In this document: positions 7,040-11,103 of the stretch, piece after piece | Position numbering within the stretch: the first letter of the stretch is position 1 | How the letters are laid out: every line of letters begins with the position of its first letter | NCBI GenBank assembly: GCA_946477505.1 | Contig: CAMKYP010000090.1 | Span: 1-11,103, forward strand | Length of the DNA stretch: 11,103 nucleotides | Direction: 5' to 3' | Source: an uncultured Dechloromonas sp. | GTDB taxonomy: Bacteria; Pseudomonadota; Gammaproteobacteria; Burkholderiales; Rhodocyclaceae | The notes under the pieces: generated by a model | Seen by the model: the letters and a program-made list of their open reading frames with translations, nothing else | Databases searched by the model: none | What the model was told of the DNA's origin: nothing | Translations under genes and position numbers: made by a program

Positions 7040-7610
7040 GCACGGCACCGAAGGGCCACTGCCCCCGGCACGGGATGGCCGTCGGGTAACCCAACTCACC
7101 GTAACCGAGGAGGATCGCCGCGTCGCCTGGCTGGCCACCGCCGCCGTCGGCCTGTCGCTGGTCGATGCCGCCATTCCGTCGCCGCTGCCCGGCGTCAAGC
7201 CGGGGCTAGCCAATATCGTCACGCTGGTCGTCCTCGCCCGCTACGGCTGGGCCACCGCCGTCTGGGTCAGCGGCCTGCGCGTGCTGGCCGGCAGCCTGCT
7301 GCTCGGCTACTTCCTCGCCCCCGGCTTCTTCCTGTCGCTGACCGGCACCACGCTCAGCCTGCTCACCCTCGGCCTCGCCCGCCATCTGCCGTCCCGCTGG
7401 TTCGGCCCGGTCAGCCTCTCCATCCTCGCCGCCTTCGCCCATATCGGCGGCCAGTTGCTGCTCGCCCGCGCCTGGCTGATTCCGCACGACGGCGTCTTCC
7501 TGCTCACCCCGGTGTTCGCCGGCGCGGCACTCGTCTTCGGCACCATCAACGGCCTGATCGCGGCTAAACTGCTCGCTGAAACCCCTCCTTCGGATTCTGC
7601 CGATGTCTAA
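7020..7610 (+). CDS. Gx transporter family membrane protein (heptaprenyl diphosphate synthase component I-like, EetB-like)
   Basis: This 196-residue integral membrane protein has about five hydrophobic segments (roughly 36-56, 66-82, 86-118, 128-150 and 160-184). The family motif is evident: AIPSPLPGVKPGLANIVTL (51-69), then GLRVLAGSLLLG and SLTGTTLSLL. Pfam names the family after heptaprenyl diphosphate synthase component I, though its sequence looks like a membrane transporter or ECF-type S component. In Gram-positive electron-transfer loci the related EetB is paired with EetA. Here it likewise follows a NusG domain II gene. The ATG at 7020 gives a hydrophilic 34-residue lead and overlaps the preceding gene by 20 bases; no better in-frame start lies further down. 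The end overlaps ubiX by eight bases. Substrate is unknown. Confidence 0.85.
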   Translation: MTRSAIEHGTEGPLPPARDGRRVTQLTVTEEDRRVAWLATAAVGLSLVDAAIPSPLPGVKPGLANIVTLVVLARYGWATAVWVSGLRVLAGSLLLGYFLAPGFFLSLTGTTLSLLTLGLARHLPSRWFGPVSLSILAAFAHIGGQLLLARAWLIPHDGVFLLTPVFAGAALVFGTINGLIAAKLLAETPPSDSADV

Positions 7611-8214
7611 GACCATCTGCCTCGCGCTGACCGGCGCCTCCGGCATGCCCTACGGCCTACGCCTGCTCGACTGCCTGCTCGCCGCCGGCTGCCGGGTCCA
7701 GCTCCTCTACTCGCAGGCCGCCCAGGTCGTCGCCAAGCAGGAAATGGATGTCGAGCTGCCGTCGCGCCCGGCCGAAGCCAAGGCCGCCCTGCTCGCCCGC
7801 CTGCCCGCTGCCGATCCGGAGATGCTGGCCGTATACGGCCGCGAGGAATGGTTCGCCCCGGTCGCCTCCGGCTCCAATCCGCCGGACGCCATGATCGTCT
7901 GCCCGTGCTCGATGGGCACGCTGGCCGCCATCGCCCAGGGTCTGGCCGACAACCTGATCGAACGCGCCGCCGACGTGGTGCTCAAGGAAGGCCGCAAGCT
8001 GGTGCTGGTACCGCGCGAAACGCCGTTCTCGGCCATCCACCTCGAAAACATGCTGCGCCTGAGCCGGGCCGGTGCCGTCATCCTGCCGCCCAGCCCCGGC
8101 TTCTACCAGCACCCGCAAAGCGTGCAGGACATCGTCGATTTCGTCGTCGCCCGCGTCCTCGACCAGGTTGCCGTACCACACACCCTGATGCAGCGCTGGG
8201 GCGAGGGGCGCTGA
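7603..8214 (+). CDS. ubiX: UbiX flavin prenyltransferase
   Basis: UbiX joins dimethylallyl phosphate to FMN to make prenylated FMN, the cofactor of the UbiD decarboxylase in ubiquinone biosynthesis. The 203-residue protein shows the family residues in order: TGASG (10-14) in the FMN site, VASGSN (87-92), VCPCSMGTLAAIAQG (99-113), Arg121, Lys128, the VPRETP block with Arg138 and Glu139, HLENM (146-150) and PSPGFYQHP with Tyr168. These sit one position before the residues known from Pseudomonas aeruginosa UbiX (Arg122, Lys129, Arg139, Glu140, Tyr169). The length is normal. The ATG at 7603 overlaps the Gx gene and the next gene begins one base after the stop. No ubiD is in view. A paralogue (Pad1/VdcB type) is possible in principle, but the sequence fits UbiX. 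Confidence 0.94.
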   Translation: MSKTICLALTGASGMPYGLRLLDCLLAAGCRVQLLYSQAAQVVAKQEMDVELPSRPAEAKAALLARLPAADPEMLAVYGREEWFAPVASGSNPPDAMIVCPCSMGTLAAIAQGLADNLIERAADVVLKEGRKLVLVPRETPFSAIHLENMLRLSRAGAVILPPSPGFYQHPQSVQDIVDFVVARVLDQVAVPHTLMQRWGEGR

Positions 8215-8215
8215 C

Positions 8216-8848
8216 ATGGGCTGGTTCGATTTCGTTCGCTCGCCCGGCGGCACCTCGGTCGAAACCCTGCGCATCCCGCTCTTTCCGCTCAACGCCGTGC
8301 TCTTCCCCGGCGGCCTGCAGCCGCTCAAGATTTTCGAGCAGCGCTACCTCGACATGGCCGCCGCCTGCATGAAGGACAGCACGCCGTTCGGCATCTGCCT
8401 CATCGACAAGGGCGGCGAAGTCGGCAACGCCGCCGTCCCCCACCCGGTCGGCACGCTGGCCACCATCGCCCGCTGGGAAATGGAACAGCTCGGCATCCTG
8501 ATGATCGATGCGCTCGGCGGCCGGCGCTTTCGCATCATCGAAACCCAAGGCGGCGCCAACAACCTGCTCGAAGGCACGGTCGAACTGCTGGCCGAATTGC
8601 CGCCGACCCCGCTGCCGCAGGAACGCGAACGCCTGCTGCCGCTCCTCCAGCGCATCGTCAGTGACCTCGGCCCGGAACGCATCCCCGAACCGCACCGGTT
8701 CGACAGCGCAGAATGGGTGGGCTACCGGATCACCGAAGTACTGCCCATCCAGAACCTCGCCAAGCAGAAACTGCTCGAACTCGACGACCCGCTGACGCGC
8801 CTGGAAATCCTGGAAAAGTACCTGAATCAGCGCAAGCTGCTCGGCTGA
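8216..8848 (+). CDS. Stand-alone LON substrate-binding domain protein
   Basis: This 210-residue protein consists of the LON N-terminal (substrate-binding, PUA-like) domain alone, without the AAA+ ATPase and protease parts. The signature is the opening LRIPLFPLNAVLFPGGLQPLKIFEQRYLDM (about residues 18-47), with GTLATIARWEM further on, and the GRRFRI strand. The C-terminal helical section ends with LLELDDPLTRLEILEKYL, like other peptidase S16 domain proteins of proteobacteria. It may bind unfolded proteins or a small ligand; its role is unknown. The ATG at 8216 follows the ubiX stop by one base, with a short run of Gs (GAGGGGCG) upstream that can serve as a Shine-Dalgarno. It is the last gene of the rapZ operon and converges on the sbtB-like gene, with 19 bases between the stops. 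Confidence 0.93.
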   Translation: MGWFDFVRSPGGTSVETLRIPLFPLNAVLFPGGLQPLKIFEQRYLDMAAACMKDSTPFGICLIDKGGEVGNAAVPHPVGTLATIARWEMEQLGILMIDALGGRRFRIIETQGGANNLLEGTVELLAELPPTPLPQERERLLPLLQRIVSDLGPERIPEPHRFDSAEWVGYRITEVLPIQNLAKQKLLELDDPLTRLEILEKYLNQRKLLG

Positions 8849-8867
8849 TAAGGCAAGCGGCGGCGCG

Positions 8868-9176
8868 TCAGAACTTGTCCGAGCGCAGCACCGACACGTC
8901 GCTGAGGTAGCAGACCATCGCGTAGGCGGCGAAGTAGGTTTTCTGCAGGTGCGCCGCAATGGCATCGGCCACCGCAGCCTCGCACAGGATCTCGATACGC
9001 ACGTTGCCGCTCATCGGCCAGCCGCCATCCCGCTCGCCATGCTGGCCGCCGCCGCGCGCCTCGCTGGCGGTGTAGCCGTGGGCGCCAAGGTGTTTGGCAT
9101 CGGCCACCACGCGGGCCTCGATGGACGATTCGCAGACGACCGTCAGCAGGGTTCGCCGGGTATAGCTCGCTGCCAT
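8868..9176 (-). CDS. PII-like signalling protein of SbtB type
   Basis: This 102-residue protein has the ferredoxin-like layout of the PII superfamily: beta strand RRTLLTVVCE, helix EARVVADAKHLGAHGYTASEA, a glycine-rich T-loop-like segment (GGGQHGERDGGW, residues 42-53), strand NVRIEILCE (58-66), helix, and C-terminal strand YLSDVSVLRSDKF. In cyanobacteria SbtB trimers bind adenyl nucleotides, including cAMP and AMP, and dock on SbtA to control bicarbonate uptake. The C-terminal CGPxGC R-loop of some cyanobacterial SbtB is absent. The ATG at 9176 is chosen over GTG 9179 because it gives the TGATG overlap with the upstream sbtA stop, a classical coupling signal. It is assigned by context and pattern and could be another PII-like subclass. 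Confidence 0.85.
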   Translation of the reverse strand: MAASYTRRTLLTVVCESSIEARVVADAKHLGAHGYTASEARGGGQHGERDGGWPMSGNVRIEILCEAAVADAIAAHLQKTYFAAYAMVCYLSDVSVLRSDKF

Positions 9177-10117
9177 CACACCACTCCTTCAAGCCGGCTT
9201 GCCAGCCAGTAATAGGTTGGAATCCCGATCACCAGATTGAACGGGAAGGTAATCCCCAGCGCCGCGCCGATAGACAGGGCCGGATTGGCCTCGGGGACGG
9301 CGATGCGCATGGCCGCCGGCGCCGCGATGTAGGAGGCGCTGGCGTACAGCGTGGCGAGCAGCGCGGCACCGCCGACGCTCAAGCCGATCAGGCTGGCGGT
9401 CAGCGCGCCGAGTGCGCCGGCGAACAGCGGCATGGCCACGGCAAAACCGAGCAGGAAGGCGCCGGCCCGCTTGAGGTCGCCGATCCGGCCCGCTGCCACC
9501 AGGCCCATTTCGAGCAGGAAAATCGCCAGCAAGCCCTTGAACAGGTCGAAGAACACGTTGTCGAGCGGCTTCAGGCCGTCGGCGCCCGCCATCCAGCCGA
9601 TAAGCAGGCCCCCCACCAGCAGCACGATGCTCTTGCCGGCGAATACCTCGTGCAGAACCTTGCCCATGTTCGAGCCGCCCTGGCCGCGCTTGGCCAGCCA
9701 GACGCCGATCATCAGCGCCGGGAATTCGAGCAGCACCAGGAAAACCACCATATAGCCCTCGTAGTCCTGGCCCAGATTCGCCAGGTAGGCCGCGCCCACG
9801 GCGAAGGTGACGACGCTGACCGAGCCGTAATGCGCCGCCACCGATGCGGCGTCGGCGCGCGACAGCTTGCCCAGGCGCTGCAGCACCGGAAAGGCGATCA
9901 AGGGCAGCAGGGCGCCGATGGCGACAACGACCAACGCCGGCACGAGCAGTTCGGACAAGGATTGGCGGGCCAGCTCGACACCGCCCTTGAGGCCGATGGC
10001 CAGCAACAGGAAGATGCTCAGAGACTCGTACAACACCGCCGGTATCTTCAGGTCGGAACGCGCCAGCCCGGCGATTACGCCAAGCAGGAAAAACAGGATC
10101 ACGGGTTCAAAAGGCAT
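9176..10117 (-). CDS. sbtA: SbtA-type sodium-dependent bicarbonate transporter
   Basis: This 313-residue inner-membrane protein belongs to the SbtA family (PF05982). It is almost entirely hydrophobic and fits two inverted halves of about five helices each. Both substrate-site signatures are visible: AAHYGSVSVVTFAVG in the first half and ASASYIAAPAAMR in the second. Cyanobacterial SbtA imports bicarbonate with sodium, feeding the carbon-concentrating mechanism. The loop between the halves is short (about residues 142-160, LAKRGQGGSNMGKVLHEVF), and the protein is some 55 residues shorter than typical cyanobacterial versions. The ATG at 10117 has GGTGAG four bases upstream and is preferred over GTG 10126, which lacks a ribosome site. 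The sbtB-like gene follows at a TGATG overlap and a CbbR-type regulator diverges from it, so carbon-responsive control is likely. Confidence 0.9.
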   Translation of the reverse strand: MPFEPVILFFLLGVIAGLARSDLKIPAVLYESLSIFLLLAIGLKGGVELARQSLSELLVPALVVVAIGALLPLIAFPVLQRLGKLSRADAASVAAHYGSVSVVTFAVGAAYLANLGQDYEGYMVVFLVLLEFPALMIGVWLAKRGQGGSNMGKVLHEVFAGKSIVLLVGGLLIGWMAGADGLKPLDNVFFDLFKGLLAIFLLEMGLVAAGRIGDLKRAGAFLLGFAVAMPLFAGALGALTASLIGLSVGGAALLATLYASASYIAAPAAMRIAVPEANPALSIGAALGITFPFNLVIGIPTYYWLASRLEGVV

Positions 10118-10213
10118 GGGACTCACCGGAAATCGAAACGGCGCGAACTATCCCACCCGGAATCCATTAAATCCAATTAAACTTTATCGACACAATTATT
10201 TATAAAAACTTAT
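10118..10213. promoter_or_regulatory. Divergent sbtA / cbbR-type promoter-operator region
   Basis: This region separates the two divergent genes. Its right part (10161-10213) is 43/53 A or T, in sharp contrast to the GC-rich surroundings. Two sites fit the TNA-N7-TNA pattern known for CbbR binding: TTA-N7-TTA at 10167-10179 and again at 10200-10212, centres 33 bases apart. A 9-base direct repeat (AATCCATTA and AATCCAATTA) begins at 10161, and TTTATAAA at 10199-10206 is an exact palindrome. TATAAA at 10201-10206 could be a -10 element for the regulator gene, with transcription starting near or at its ATG. The minus-strand ribosome site GGTGAG lies just before sbtA. Confidence 0.55.
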
Positions 10214-11103
10214 ATGTCGCGCCGACACCTGACCTTTCGCCAGCTGGAAACCTTCGCCACGGTTGCCCGCTTCGGTAGTTTCTCGCGCGCCGCCGAGGCC
10301 CTGCATCTGACGCAGCCGGCCGTCTCCATCCAGATCCGGCAGATCGCCGACCTGGTCGGCCTGCCGCTGTTCGAGCAGACCGGGCGCGACATCCAGCTCA
10401 CCGCCGCCGGGCAGGAACTGCTGCAGACCGCACGCGAACTGGACGACAGCTGGAGCCGCTTCGAATCAGCCATCGACGCGCTCAAAGGCCTGAAAAAAGG
10501 CCGCCTGCGCGTCGCCCTCGTCACCACCGCCAAGTATTTCCTGCCGCGCATGCTCGGGGCCTTTTGCCAGCGCTATCCGGACATCGACATCGAACTCGAA
10601 GTCGCCAACCGCGCGCGCATCGTCGAACGCCTGCGTGCCAACGAAGACGACCTCTACATCATGTCCTTCCCGCCCGAGGAACTCGATGTCGTCGCCACGC
10701 CCTTCCTCGACAATCCCCTCGTCGTCGTCGCCCCGGCCAGCTATGCGCTCCCCGCCGGGCCACTGGGCCTGGCCGAGCTGACGCCCTATCCGTTCCTGAT
10801 GCGTGAAGCCGGCTCCGGCACGCGCCGGGCCGTTGACCGCCACCTGGCCAAAACCGGGCACGCGCTGAACGTCAAGCTTTCACTGGGCAGCAACGAAGCC
10901 ATCCGCGACCTGGTCGCCAGCGGCATGGGGCTGGCCATCCTCTCCCGCCACGTGGTCGGCGACAACCCGGAGCAGGAGGGCCTGCGCATCCTCGACGTCG
11001 CCGGTTTCCCGCTGCAACAGCCGTGGTCCATCGTGCATCTGCGGCGCAAGGTACTCTCCCTGCCGGCCCGGGCCTTCATCGACGAACTGCTGGAACACGC
11101 GGC
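10214..11103 (+). CDS. LysR family regulator, CbbR type (3' end outside window)
   Basis: About 296 residues are visible and the frame is still open at the window end, so only the last few residues are probably missing. The N-terminus has the LysR winged helix-turn-helix (about residues 7-66: LTFRQLETFATVARFGSFSRAAEALHL, then TQPAVSIQIRQIADLVG and PLFEQTGR). The effector domain starts near residue 97 with LRVALVTTAKYFLPRMLGAFCQRYP, followed by a DLYIM..PP stretch, which is characteristic of CbbR. CbbR regulates Calvin-cycle and related inorganic-carbon genes and responds to metabolites such as RuBP or NADPH. Here it is divergent from sbtA, its likely target. No Shine-Dalgarno precedes the ATG at 10214 (AAAAACTTAT), and the best -10 would put the start of transcription at the ATG, hinting at a leaderless message. 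Confidence 0.92.
   Translation, partial: MSRRHLTFRQLETFATVARFGSFSRAAEALHLTQPAVSIQIRQIADLVGLPLFEQTGRDIQLTAAGQELLQTARELDDSWSRFESAIDALKGLKKGRLRVALVTTAKYFLPRMLGAFCQRYPDIDIELEVANRARIVERLRANEDDLYIMSFPPEELDVVATPFLDNPLVVVAPASYALPAGPLGLAELTPYPFLMREAGSGTRRAVDRHLAKTGHALNVKLSLGSNEAIRDLVASGMGLAILSRHVVGDNPEQEGLRILDVAGFPLQQPWSIVHLRRKVLSLPARAFIDELLEHA

Noticed and set aside
8078..8965. 295-residue minus-strand open frame over the LON-domain gene
   Set aside because: Shadow of the plus-strand LON-domain protein. No recognisable motif, and it overlaps two supported genes.
10118..10126. GTG start of the SbtA-type transporter three codons upstream
   Set aside because: No Shine-Dalgarno before it, while the ATG at 10117 has GGTGAG four bases upstream. 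The difference is only three residues, so the call is not absolute.
9650..10180. 176-residue plus-strand open frame opposite sbtA
   Set aside because: Low-complexity Q/R/H-rich antisense translation of a clear membrane transporter. No start signal or motif.
10466..10861. 131-residue minus-strand open frame
   Set aside because: Antisense to the LysR effector domain, whose plus-strand translation is continuous and has CbbR-type motifs.

Overview
The window looks like chromosomal DNA from a GC-rich betaproteobacterium. The Dechloromonas/Azonexus/Azospira group of Rhodocyclales is my best guess, from the gene content (RapZ, a CbbR-type LysR regulator, leucine-catabolism enzymes) and the codon style. 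Nothing in the sequence fixes the genus. There are no mobile elements, CRISPR arrays or RNA genes that I can see. The DNA is almost all coding, and genes are packed with 1 to 20 base overlaps.

Left part, plus strand (3-4459): the C-terminal end of an AMP-forming acyl-CoA synthetase, then a small YidX-like lipoprotein candidate, then hydroxymethylglutaryl-CoA lyase. The ligase and lyase together suggest a leucine/isovalerate or other acyl-CoA catabolic locus. The lyase overlaps by four bases a 329-residue protein that I cannot name. Two tiny four-cysteine proteins of DUF1289 type follow, with identical cysteine spacing, and then a metallo-beta-lactamase-fold hydrolase. The chain from the lyase onward looks like one translationally coupled transcript.

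Middle: an M20D amidohydrolase (4483-5658, minus) converges on that operon. It is divergent from a second plus-strand operon (5820-8848): rapZ, a membrane-anchored NusG domain II protein, a Gx/heptaprenyl-diphosphate-synthase-component-I-like membrane protein, ubiX, and a stand-alone LON-domain protein. The NusG-II plus Gx pair resembles the EetA/EetB pair of Gram-positive flavin-based electron transfer loci. Here it lies next to the flavin prenyltransferase gene ubiX.

Right part: a minus-strand pair, an SbtA-type sodium/bicarbonate transporter and a PII-like SbtB partner, joined by a TGATG stop/start. It is divergent from a CbbR-type LysR regulator that runs off the right edge nearly complete. 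The intergenic region between them is strikingly AT-rich (43 of 53 bases in 10161-10213). It carries two TTA-N7-TTA boxes spaced about three helical turns apart, which fits the TNA-N7/8-TNA recognition pattern known for CbbR. The likely logic is inorganic-carbon uptake controlled transcriptionally by the LysR protein and post-translationally by the PII-like protein. This module and the RapZ/EetAB-like/UbiX operon are the two most interesting parts of the window.
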